Assembly: GCF_002723835.1 (NCBI RefSeq)
Contig: NZ_BEWG01000077.1
Coordinates: forward strand, 1 to 64,000
DNA length: 64,000 nt
Reading direction: 5' to 3'
Origin: Mycobacterium sp. shizuoka-1
GTDB lineage: Bacteria; Actinomycetota; Actinomycetes; Mycobacteriales; Mycobacteriaceae
Shown: one piece after another, positions 57,716 through 64,000 of the stretch
Layout: each line of letters begins with the position of its first letter
Numbering within the stretch: the stretch's first letter is position 1
Program-made: the position numbers and the translations under genes
Notes under the pieces: generated by a model
The model's database searches: none
What the model saw: the letters and a program-made list of their open reading frames with translations, nothing else
Told to the model about the DNA's origin: nothing

Positions 57716-59389
57716 GTGCCGAGCACTCCGTTCTTCGACCGCGCGATCGCTCGCATACTGCGGATCGCCCCACCGACCAGCGACTACGTCGTCCATCGCG
57801 GCGTCGAGGTGCCGATGCGCGACGGCGCGGTGCTGCGCGCCACCCACTACGCACCCGTCGTCGACGCGCCGCTGGGCACCATCCTGGTCCGCTGCCCCTA
57901 CGGCCGCTCCTTCCCGTTCTCGCTGGTCTACGCCCGGCTCTACGCCGCCCGCGGCTACCACGTGCTGTTGCAGAGCGTGCGCGGCACCTTCGGCTCCGGC
58001 GGCGACTTCGTGCCGATGGTCCACGAGGCCGACGATGCCGCCGACACCGTGGCGTGGTTGCGCGAGCAGCCCTGGTTCACCGGTAGCTTCGCCACCATCG
58101 GGTTGTCCTATCTGGGCTACACCCAGTGGGCCCTGTTGTCGGATCCGCCACCCGAACTGGCCGCCGCGGTGGTCACCGTCGGGCCGCACGACTTCCACGC
58201 GTCCTCCTGGGGCACCGGTTCGTTCACGCTGACCGACTTCCTGGGCTGGTCGGACATGATGGCCCACCAGGAGGACGCAATGCCTCGTCGGCTGGCGTTC
58301 CAGACCCGGGCGGCACGCCGGCTGGAACGCGCCACCGGTGGCCTGCCCCTGGGCAGTGCGGGCCGAGAGCTGCTGGGTGCCGCGTCTCCGTGGTACGAGT
58401 CCTGGATCGAACATCCCGAGCCCGACGACCCGTTCTGGGACACCATGCGCATGACGGCAGCACTCGACCGGTGCGAGGTTCCGGTGCTACTCATCACCGG
58501 CTGGCAGGACCTGTTCCTGGATCAGACCCTGGTGCAGTATCGGCACCTGCGTGACCGCGGTGTGGACGTCGCGCTGACGGTCGGGCCGTGGGCACACATC
58601 GACATGATCACCAAGGCCGGTGGCGCCGCGGCCACCGAGACGCTGAGCTGGCTCGGCGCCCATCTGGCCGGTGCCGGCACGACGGGCCGGCGCAGCCCGG
58701 TGCGGGTGTACGTCGCCCACCACGGCTGGATCGACCTCCCGGAGTGGCCGCCGGCGACCGGCGAAGGTGTGCTGTACCTGCAACCCGGAGGGCGGCTGGC
58801 CGCCCCACCGCCGCCGGCGGACGCCGTCGCGTCCACGTTCCGCTACCACCCCGCCGATCCGACCCCGACGCTCGGCGGGCGGCTGTTGTCGCAGAACAGC
58901 GGCTACCGCGACGACACGGCGCTGGCCCGGCGCGCCGACGTCTTGAGCTTCACCAGCGGCCCGCTGGACGCCGATCTGTACGTGTTCGGCAGCCCCGTGC
59001 TGGAACTGGCCCACAGCGCCGACATCGACCACGTCGACCTGTTCGTCCGGGTCAGCGAGATCGACGCGCAGGGGCGTTCGCGCAACGTCAGCGACGGCTA
59101 CCGCAGGCTGACCGCACCGTCGCCTGGCCCGATCCGTATCGAACTCGACTCGATCGCACACCGCTTCGCCGCCGGTACGCAGATCCGGGTGCTCGTCGCC
59201 GGCGGCTCGCACCCGCGCTACGCCCGCAACCTGGGTACCGGCGAGCCCGTGCTGACCGGGCGGCGGATGGTTCCGGCCGTGCACACCGTGCACCACGGTG
59301 CCGGCGGCGTGTCCCGGCTGATCCTGCCCGCCTCGGCAGGCCTGCCCTCACCCGACGGCGGCGCGGACCCGGTCGGCGATCCCGGCTAG
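57716..59389 (+). CDS. CocE/NonD-family hydrolase
   Basis: The 557-residue protein has an X-Pro dipeptidyl-peptidase/cocaine-esterase-type hydrolase domain. Visible are VPMRDGAVLRATHYAPV, RCPYGRSFPFSL, the nucleophile GLSYLG (Ser131), the acid in LITGWQDLFLDQ and His in GPWAHID. A C-terminal beta domain (about 330-550) follows. It corresponds to Rv2800. GTG 57716 was chosen to leave the phosphoesterase gene clear. It is divergent from that gene with a 92-bp gap. The natural ester or peptide is unknown. Confidence 0.9.
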   Translation: MPSTPFFDRAIARILRIAPPTSDYVVHRGVEVPMRDGAVLRATHYAPVVDAPLGTILVRCPYGRSFPFSLVYARLYAARGYHVLLQSVRGTFGSGGDFVPMVHEADDAADTVAWLREQPWFTGSFATIGLSYLGYTQWALLSDPPPELAAAVVTVGPHDFHASSWGTGSFTLTDFLGWSDMMAHQEDAMPRRLAFQTRAARRLERATGGLPLGSAGRELLGAASPWYESWIEHPEPDDPFWDTMRMTAALDRCEVPVLLITGWQDLFLDQTLVQYRHLRDRGVDVALTVGPWAHIDMITKAGGAAATETLSWLGAHLAGAGTTGRRSPVRVYVAHHGWIDLPEWPPATGEGVLYLQPGGRLAAPPPPADAVASTFRYHPADPTPTLGGRLLSQNSGYRDDTALARRADVLSFTSGPLDADLYVFGSPVLELAHSADIDHVDLFVRVSEIDAQGRSRNVSDGYRRLTAPSPGPIRIELDSIAHRFAAGTQIRVLVAGGSHPRYARNLGTGEPVLTGRRMVPAVHTVHHGAGGVSRLILPASAGLPSPDGGADPVGDPG

Positions 59390-59893
59390 CGCGGCCGCGC
59401 CGTGCACCGGCTCACCCGGCCGTGCCAGGGTGGGCACCTCAACCCAGCTGGTGCAGCCCCGGTAGTCCGGCGTCCGAGCCAGCCGCGTCGGCTCGACCAG
59501 CGGCGCGGCCTGCACCACCAGCACGGTCAGCAGGTGACGGGGCCGGAAATCCAGCCGGTCGGCCCGCACCGACTCGGCCGTCCAGATGTGCAGATCCTCG
59601 ATGTCGGCCAGCCCCTCGGGATTCGATACCGGCACCGCGGCAACGACTTTCGCCGCCGCGCGGATCACGAGGTGATCGTCGGTGCTGTCGGGCGCGGAGG
59701 CATCGAGCAGGTCGCGGTGCTCGGGACGCACCCGTTCGGCGTGACTGTGCGCGACCGTCGGGAACAACAGGAATTCCTCGGCCGCGACCGCGAACCGCTT
59801 TTCGTGGATTCCGCCTTTGCGCAGCAGAACCGTCTGGCGGCCGTCGAGCAGGGCGTGCACCGCCGCGCTCCACTCCTTGAGCGCGGTCGTCAT
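59348..59893 (-). CDS. DUF1802 family protein
   Basis: The 181-residue protein matches DUF1802: ALKEWSAAVHALLDGRQTVLLRKGGIHEKRFAVAAEEFLLFPTVAHSHAERVRPEH, then IWTAESVRADRLDFRPRHLLTVLVVQAAPL. Function is unknown. ATG 59893 overlaps the DUF2277 stop by 4 nt, so the two are coupled. Its 3' end overlaps the convergent CocE-like gene by 42 bp. Confidence 0.85.
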   Translation of the reverse strand: MTTALKEWSAAVHALLDGRQTVLLRKGGIHEKRFAVAAEEFLLFPTVAHSHAERVRPEHRDLLDASAPDSTDDHLVIRAAAKVVAAVPVSNPEGLADIEDLHIWTAESVRADRLDFRPRHLLTVLVVQAAPLVEPTRLARTPDYRGCTSWVEVPTLARPGEPVHGAAALAGIADRVRAAVG

Positions 59894-60162
59894 CCCGGCC
59901 CGGCGGCCAGTCGCGCCCGGACCTCGGGGCGACGAAGCGGTGGAATGGTTTTCGGCGGCTGACGGCGGGCGGGCAGCTGCGCCAGCAGCCGCGCCGTGGT
60001 GGCTGCGACCTCGGCGACAGCGGCCTCGAAAGCGTCGGCGTTGGCGTCGGACGGGCGTGCGATCCCGCTGACCTTGCGGACGTATTGACGGGCGGCCGCG
60101 GTGATCTCCTCGGCGGTGGCCGCGGGCTGCAGACCGCGCAACTCGGTGATGTTTCGGCACAT
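59890..60162 (-). CDS. DUF2277 family protein
   Basis: The 90-residue protein begins MCRNITELRGLQPAATAEEITAAARQYVRKVSG, the hallmark of DUF2277 (MCRNI...). Such proteins are small, often found with DUF1802 in actinobacteria. Function is unknown. ATG 60162 is the conserved start. It overlaps DUF1802 downstream by 4 nt and is divergent from the TetR gene. Confidence 0.88.
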   Translation of the reverse strand: MCRNITELRGLQPAATAEEITAAARQYVRKVSGIARPSDANADAFEAAVAEVAATTARLLAQLPARRQPPKTIPPLRRPEVRARLAAGPG

Positions 60163-60318
60163 GACCCCAGCATGCCCGCCGGCGGATCCTGCCGTCGAGC
60201 GCGGAGTCGGCAGCGGATCGGCGTTGATCAGATTGATATCCCACACCCATCTCACTCACACGTTCGGCACCTAGCCTGGCCGCCAAGCCGTCGAATGACG
60301 GGACGAGAAGGGTGCATC

Positions 60319-60858
60319 ATGGCCGCGGGACTGGCACCGACTCGACCGGTCAAACGGTCGGTCGGCAGGCCGCGCGGCTCGAACACCGACATGCGGCGCG
60401 AGATGATCATCTCCGCGGCCGTACGCATGTTCGCCTACCGCGGGTACGACGCGGCCACCCTCCGAGAGGTCGCCGACCTCGTCGGCATCACCCGAACGGC
60501 CGTGCACCACTACTTCCCCGGGAAGGCCCCGCTGTACCGGGCCGCACTCGACCGGGCCTGCGAGGTCGTCCTGCCGACCGCAGCGCGACCGGAGACCCTC
60601 GCGTCCCCACCTGAACACGACGTCGCGCTGGCATGTGCGCTCTTGGGGACGTCGTTGGCCCAGTCGCACCGGATCGCCGACGTCGCGCCACGGATCACCA
60701 GCATCGCCGACGACCTGCGCCGCATCTGTGCGGCAGCGGTACCACCCGGCGAGGGAGACCAGCGGGCAGAGCTTCTGGTCACGCTGATCGTCGGACGATG
60801 GGTCCTGACGGCGTGCGAGCTCACCGAGATCAACGGCGCTGCCGGTCTGCCTGAGTGA
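60319..60858 (+). CDS. TetR-family regulator
   Basis: The 179-residue regulator has a TetR_N domain (RREMIISAAVRMFAYRGYDAATLREVADLVGITRTAVHHYFPGKAPLYRAAL). A C-terminal ligand domain that is short for the family follows. An N-terminal basic extension (PTRPVKRSVGRPRG) precedes it. GAGAAGGG lies upstream of the ATG. It is divergent from DUF2277-DUF1802 and 88 bp ahead of the lipoprotein gene. Confidence 0.88.
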   Translation: MAAGLAPTRPVKRSVGRPRGSNTDMRREMIISAAVRMFAYRGYDAATLREVADLVGITRTAVHHYFPGKAPLYRAALDRACEVVLPTAARPETLASPPEHDVALACALLGTSLAQSHRIADVAPRITSIADDLRRICAAAVPPGEGDQRAELLVTLIVGRWVLTACELTEINGAAGLPE

Positions 60859-60946
60859 TTTCTCGCCGCCGCCTCGGCCCGGCGCGGACACCGAGCCGGG
60901 CCGCACACGTAGATTTGCAGCAGCCACGGACACGCAGGAGGTGTGG

Positions 60947-62266
60947 TTGCTCGTACGACGAATGGGCCGAACCTGCGCGACGCTCGCCCTGCTGATCGGT
61001 GCCGCCGCGTTGCCCGGGTGCGGCGCTCCGACCCTCACCCAGGCGGCCGACGACCTGCAGGCCACCCTGATCGCCATGCCCGGGGTCACGGACGCGTGGG
61101 TATATCCCGACGAGCGCTACGGCGCGGGCTTCACCTTCACCATCGCGGTCGACGCCCCGACCGCGACGCCTTCCGAGTTGATGGCCATCGCCGAGCGCAT
61201 CACCGACGCCCCGGTGCGATTGACCGCGAACTACACCCAGAACGTGCAGTTCTGGGTGACACCCGACAAGCCGGCCACCATCAGCCGCCACGCCCACATC
61301 GACGCGGCCCAGCTTGCCGGCGACGCCGAACAACTCCGGGCCATCGCCACCGACGTGGACGGCAAGATCGACTGGTTGCGCAGCGACGACGGCGCCGTCA
61401 ATCGGCTGTCGATCACCGGAACCGACACGCCTGGGGCCGCCGTCCTCGACGCCGTGCGGCGACGCGCCGGGTCGACCGCGCTGACCATGTCGGTGTCACC
61501 GGCGACACCCTCACCGCGCACCCCGCGGATGAGCGCGGCCTTCCCGCTCAGCGCCGACGGCCAGACGCGGATCGAGCGGTTCCTCGGCGCCATTCCCGTC
61601 GATGTCTTCGGAGTGCGGATCGACCACGACGGAGTGCGAGCCGTGCAGGCCATGGTGTCCGCCGACCCGGCGGTGGCCGCGCAGGACTTGTCCACCGTCA
61701 TCGAGGAGAGCAGGGCCGACGCGATCGGCCCGATGTGGCTGGCCTGGTACACCCCGAGTGCGGTCGGTGGTGTCCCGCTGTTCGGCGGTCTCGTCGAGAT
61801 CGGCGACTGCGCCTCCCCCGCCGCGCGGATACGGCAGGCGTCGCTGCGATCCGGTCCCGACCAGATCTCCGGGATTCAAGAGCACCTGCAGTCCGCGATC
61901 GGCGCCTGCGCGGCCCCCGAACTGGCCGGAACCGGCTGGGATTCACCCGCACCCCAGCCGATATTGGCCTCTCCCCCAAGCGCTTTGAGCCAACTCAGGG
62001 CCGCACGCGACGTACCGGCAGCCATCCCGGCAGCCGTGACAGTGCGGCCGCGACCGGCAGCTGCCGGCGACCCGACGCACGGCATGACTCTGCGCAAGCC
62101 GCTGCGACTGCCCGTGCCCATGGGATCCCAGGTGGCCGGCCCGCGCCCGGCGGCGGCGCTCGATTTCCCCGGTCCACCGCCGCCCGCCGCGGCGGTAGCC
62201 GGTGCCGGCGGCTCGCCGCACCTTCCGACGGGACCGCATCGCCCACTGAGCCGGACGGCACGCTGA
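60947..62266 (+). CDS. Lipoprotein of unknown function with Pro-rich C-terminus
   Basis: The protein of about 439 residues has a short basic n-region, a hydrophobic core (TCATLALLIGAAALPG) and a lipobox LPGC with Cys25, so it should be an exported lipoprotein. The mature part has repeated DUF-like alpha/beta segments (ATLIAMPGVTDAWVYPDER and MSVSPATPSPRT) that I cannot assign. The last 90 residues are Pro/Ala-rich. The ribosome site AGGAGG (60936-60941) fits a TTG start at 60947 better than the GTG at 60941 or ATG 60962. It is followed after 30 bp by echA16. Confidence 0.75.
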   Translation: MLVRRMGRTCATLALLIGAAALPGCGAPTLTQAADDLQATLIAMPGVTDAWVYPDERYGAGFTFTIAVDAPTATPSELMAIAERITDAPVRLTANYTQNVQFWVTPDKPATISRHAHIDAAQLAGDAEQLRAIATDVDGKIDWLRSDDGAVNRLSITGTDTPGAAVLDAVRRRAGSTALTMSVSPATPSPRTPRMSAAFPLSADGQTRIERFLGAIPVDVFGVRIDHDGVRAVQAMVSADPAVAAQDLSTVIEESRADAIGPMWLAWYTPSAVGGVPLFGGLVEIGDCASPAARIRQASLRSGPDQISGIQEHLQSAIGACAAPELAGTGWDSPAPQPILASPPSALSQLRAARDVPAAIPAAVTVRPRPAAAGDPTHGMTLRKPLRLPVPMGSQVAGPRPAAALDFPGPPPPAAAVAGAGGSPHLPTGPHRPLSRTAR

Positions 62267-62296
62267 GGCAGCTGACGAGACCGATACGGTGTCGGT

Positions 62297-63055
62297 ATGA
62301 CCGGCGACGACATCCTGCTCATCGACACCACCGACCGGATCCGCACGATCACCCTGAATCGGCCCGGCGCCCGCAATGCGCTCTCCAGCGCGCTGCGCAG
62401 CCGGTTCTTCAGTGCGCTGCGTGACGCCGAGGCCGACGAGGACGTCGACGTCGTCATCGTCACCGGCGCCGACCCGGTGTTCTGCGCGGGCCTGGACCTC
62501 AAGGAACTCGGCGACACCACCGAGCTGCCCGACATCTCACCGAAGTGGCCGCCGATGACCAAGCCCGTCATCGGCGCGATCAACGGTGCCGCGGTCACCG
62601 GCGGGCTGGAGCTGGCGCTGTACTGCGACATCCTGATCGCGTCGGACCGCGCCCGGTTCGCCGACACCCACGCCCGGGTCGGCCTGCTGCCGACGTGGGG
62701 TCTGAGCGTGCGGCTGCCGCAGAAGGTCGGCGTCGGGATGGCCCGCCGGATGAGCCTGACCGGTGACTACCTGTCCGCCGACGAGGCGCTACGGACCGGT
62801 CTGGTCACCCAGGTCGTCCCCCACGACGAACTGCCGGCGGCCGCCCGGGCGGTGGCCACCTCGATCGTCGGCAACAACCAGAAGGCCGTGCGGGCGCTGC
62901 TGGCCTCCTACCACCGGATCGACACCGACCAGACCGGCTCCGGGCTCTGGATCGAAGCAGACTCGGCGCGTGCGTGGATGGCCGTCGCCACCGGCGACGA
63001 CATCGCCGCCAGCCGCGCCTCGGTGATCGAGCGGGGCCGCTCGCAGGTCAAATAG
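62297..63055 (+). CDS. echA16: Enoyl-CoA hydratase/isomerase family protein (EchA16-like)
   Basis: The 252-residue crotonase-fold protein has the CoA-binding NRPGARNALSSALR, the oxyanion region VFCAGLDLKELGDT, KPVIGAINGAAVTGGLELALYCDILIAS and FADTHARVGLLPTWG. In hydratases two Glu residues follow; here the second position is in LLPTWGLS, so activity may differ. The sequence resembles Rv2831 (EchA16). Its substrate is unknown. It is convergent with the chitinase-like gene. Confidence 0.85.
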   Translation: MTGDDILLIDTTDRIRTITLNRPGARNALSSALRSRFFSALRDAEADEDVDVVIVTGADPVFCAGLDLKELGDTTELPDISPKWPPMTKPVIGAINGAAVTGGLELALYCDILIASDRARFADTHARVGLLPTWGLSVRLPQKVGVGMARRMSLTGDYLSADEALRTGLVTQVVPHDELPAAARAVATSIVGNNQKAVRALLASYHRIDTDQTGSGLWIEADSARAWMAVATGDDIAASRASVIERGRSQVK

Positions 63056-63062
63056 CCTGCCC

Positions 63063-64000
63063 TCACACCGCTTTCGCGGCGGCGATCAGGGCCTGCCACT
63101 TGGCCAGCGTGCCGGCGTCCTTGGCGACGATGTTGCCGATCTGCAGTTGACGCAACGTCACCCCGCGCAGGGTGTAGCTGCTGTTGTTGCCGACGATGGT
63201 GATCACCGTCGAGCCGGACTTCTCGGTCACGTCGAATTGCCCGGCCTGCATCCAGACGAAGTCCAGCGTGTCCTTCGCCGGGTCGAAGTTCAGCACCGCG
63301 TTGGCACCCCAGTTCCAGGTGATGGTGGTCGACGTGCCGCCGGTCACCGGGGTGCCACCGCCGCCGCCCGTGCCCGTGCCCGTGCCGCCGCTTCCGTAGT
63401 TGACGACGTTGATCGTGCCGTAGTCGTTGAACACCGCGCTGAAGGCGCCCTGCGGGTCGCTGAGCCCGGAGGCGCCGGTCGAGGCCTGCCCGAGGGTGCC
63501 CGGGGTGTCGCGCAGCACCTGCCACATCGACAGCATGCCGATTCCCTTGGTACGCGCGAAGTCTTCGAGCGCCTGAGCGTCGGCGACGGTGAACACCTCG
63601 GTGAGGACGTCGTTCACGCCGAGCATCGGGGTGACCCCGATCTGGCTCCACGCGAAGCTCTGGCCGTACTTGGCGTACAGCGTCGACATCTGCGAATAGG
63701 TCGACTGCGCCGCCTGAATTGCGTAGGCGCCCATCGTCTTCGCGTTGGGTCCGCTGGTCGGCGCGGCGGATTCGCCGTAGTCCATCGCCATGACGTTGAC
63801 GCCGGCGAGCTTGACCCCCGCCTTGACCGCCGAGTCGACGACGTTGACGCCATCGGCGGTCAGTCCGGTGGGCAACACCGGCAGGGTGTACCAGATCTGC
63901 AGATCCGGCTTGGCCTTCTGCAGCAGGGCCAGCGCCTGGCTGTTGAGCGCGATCGACGCCGGGTCCGCGACTGCGGCACCCTCGATGTCGAAATCGATGT
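63063..64000 (-). CDS. GH18 chitinase-like protein with C-terminal carbohydrate-binding-like module (partial)
   Basis: Only the C-terminal 312 codons are inside the window; the gene continues past the right edge. The GH18 catalytic motif DIEG is visible at the edge (IDFDIEGAA, with the Glu as acid/base), then IWYTLPVLPTGLTADGV, AMDYGESAAP and FAWSQIGVTPMLGVND. A Gly/Thr-rich linker (TGTGTGGGGG) leads to a beta-rich C-terminal module (TSTTITWNWGANAVLNFDPAKDTLDFV). Secreted GH18 enzymes cleave chitin or other GlcNAc polymers. The N-terminus and signal peptide cannot be seen. Confidence 0.85.
   Translation of the reverse strand, partial: IDFDIEGAAVADPASIALNSQALALLQKAKPDLQIWYTLPVLPTGLTADGVNVVDSAVKAGVKLAGVNVMAMDYGESAAPTSGPNAKTMGAYAIQAAQSTYSQMSTLYAKYGQSFAWSQIGVTPMLGVNDVLTEVFTVADAQALEDFARTKGIGMLSMWQVLRDTPGTLGQASTGASGLSDPQGAFSAVFNDYGTINVVNYGSGGTGTGTGGGGGTPVTGGTSTTITWNWGANAVLNFDPAKDTLDFVWMQAGQFDVTEKSGSTVITIVGNNSSYTLRGVTLRQLQIGNIVAKDAGTLAKWQALIAAAKAV

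Noticed and set aside
1..64000. CRISPR arrays, tRNA or rRNA genes, riboswitches
   Set aside because: No regularly spaced repeats beyond the short arrays described, no cloverleaf or rRNA sequence recognised by eye, and no conserved riboswitch core. A covariance-model scan would be needed to exclude small RNAs.

Overview
The window is a stretch of high-GC actinobacterial chromosome, almost certainly from a Mycobacterium/Mycolicibacterium species. Its backbone follows, in order and orientation, the M. tuberculosis segment that runs from the phage-shock genes (about Rv2743c) to pptT (Rv2794c) and beyond: pspM-pspA-clgR, pgsA3, argA, ftsK, rnj-dapA-thyX, dfrA-thyA, dapB, aldR/ald, pepR-gpsI-rpsO, ribF, sirR, truB-pptT and echA16. 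Assignments to M. tuberculosis genes rest on remembered family and protein features; no database search was run. The window is gene-dense: many neighbours overlap by 4 nt or have abutting stop codons, and only short gaps lack genes.

Region by region. 1-4.0 kb: envelope-stress operon (clgR, pspA, pspM) with an ECF-type (SigE/SigH-like) promoter, pncC-pgsA3 and argA. 4.0-5.0 kb: a DUF559 nuclease-like gene bracketed by palindromic repeats, then ftsK. 7.6-11.3 kb: a monooxygenase-fold protein, a mycofactocin-type SDR and a three-gene dimethylamine-monooxygenase-like cluster. 11.3-14.7 kb: rnj-dapA-thyX, with three tandem repeats between thyX and dapA. 14.9-19.5 kb: an accessory operon of ACP, FabG-like SDR, small AMP ligase, LuxE-like acyl-protein synthetase and LuxC-like acyl reductase, with no luciferase. 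19.6-22.8 kb: a GntR regulator divergent from a peptidase-like hydrolase and an amino-acid permease. 22.7-26.4 kb: ycaQ-like, dfrA, thyA, a dienelactone hydrolase and a membrane protein.

26.7-31.4 kb is a foreign insert of visibly lower GC. It sits inside a flavodoxin-like gene whose 5' and 3' pieces remain at the two borders. The insert holds a decayed phage terminase, an AlbA/Schlafen-like protein, an Mrr-type restriction enzyme, a likely HEPN protein and a complete, diverged flavodoxin of its own. I read it as a small defence island left from a prophage.

31.5-45.9 kb returns to backbone: the dapB operon, a PE-PPE esterase, aldR/ald, a class A beta-lactamase lipoprotein, pepR-gpsI, rpsO, an ArsR/SRPBCC pair under a perfect 28-bp palindrome, ribF and sirR. 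45.9-55.2 kb carries a kinase-like gene, a 1904-residue zinc ribbon/adenylate cyclase/ATPase protein with three tandem SnoaL-like repeats of about 274 residues, a cytochrome P450 and a divergent AraC regulator. 55.1-64 kb has truB, pptT, a phosphoesterase, a CocE-like hydrolase, DUF1802 and DUF2277 genes, a TetR regulator, a lipoprotein, echA16 and a GH18 chitinase-like gene cut by the right edge.

The candidates for undescribed biology are the ACP-LuxE-LuxC operon, the flavodoxin-disrupting defence island (especially the HEPN protein and the mrr-flavodoxin pairing), the palindrome-flanked DUF559 gene and the cyclase with triplicated SnoaL modules.
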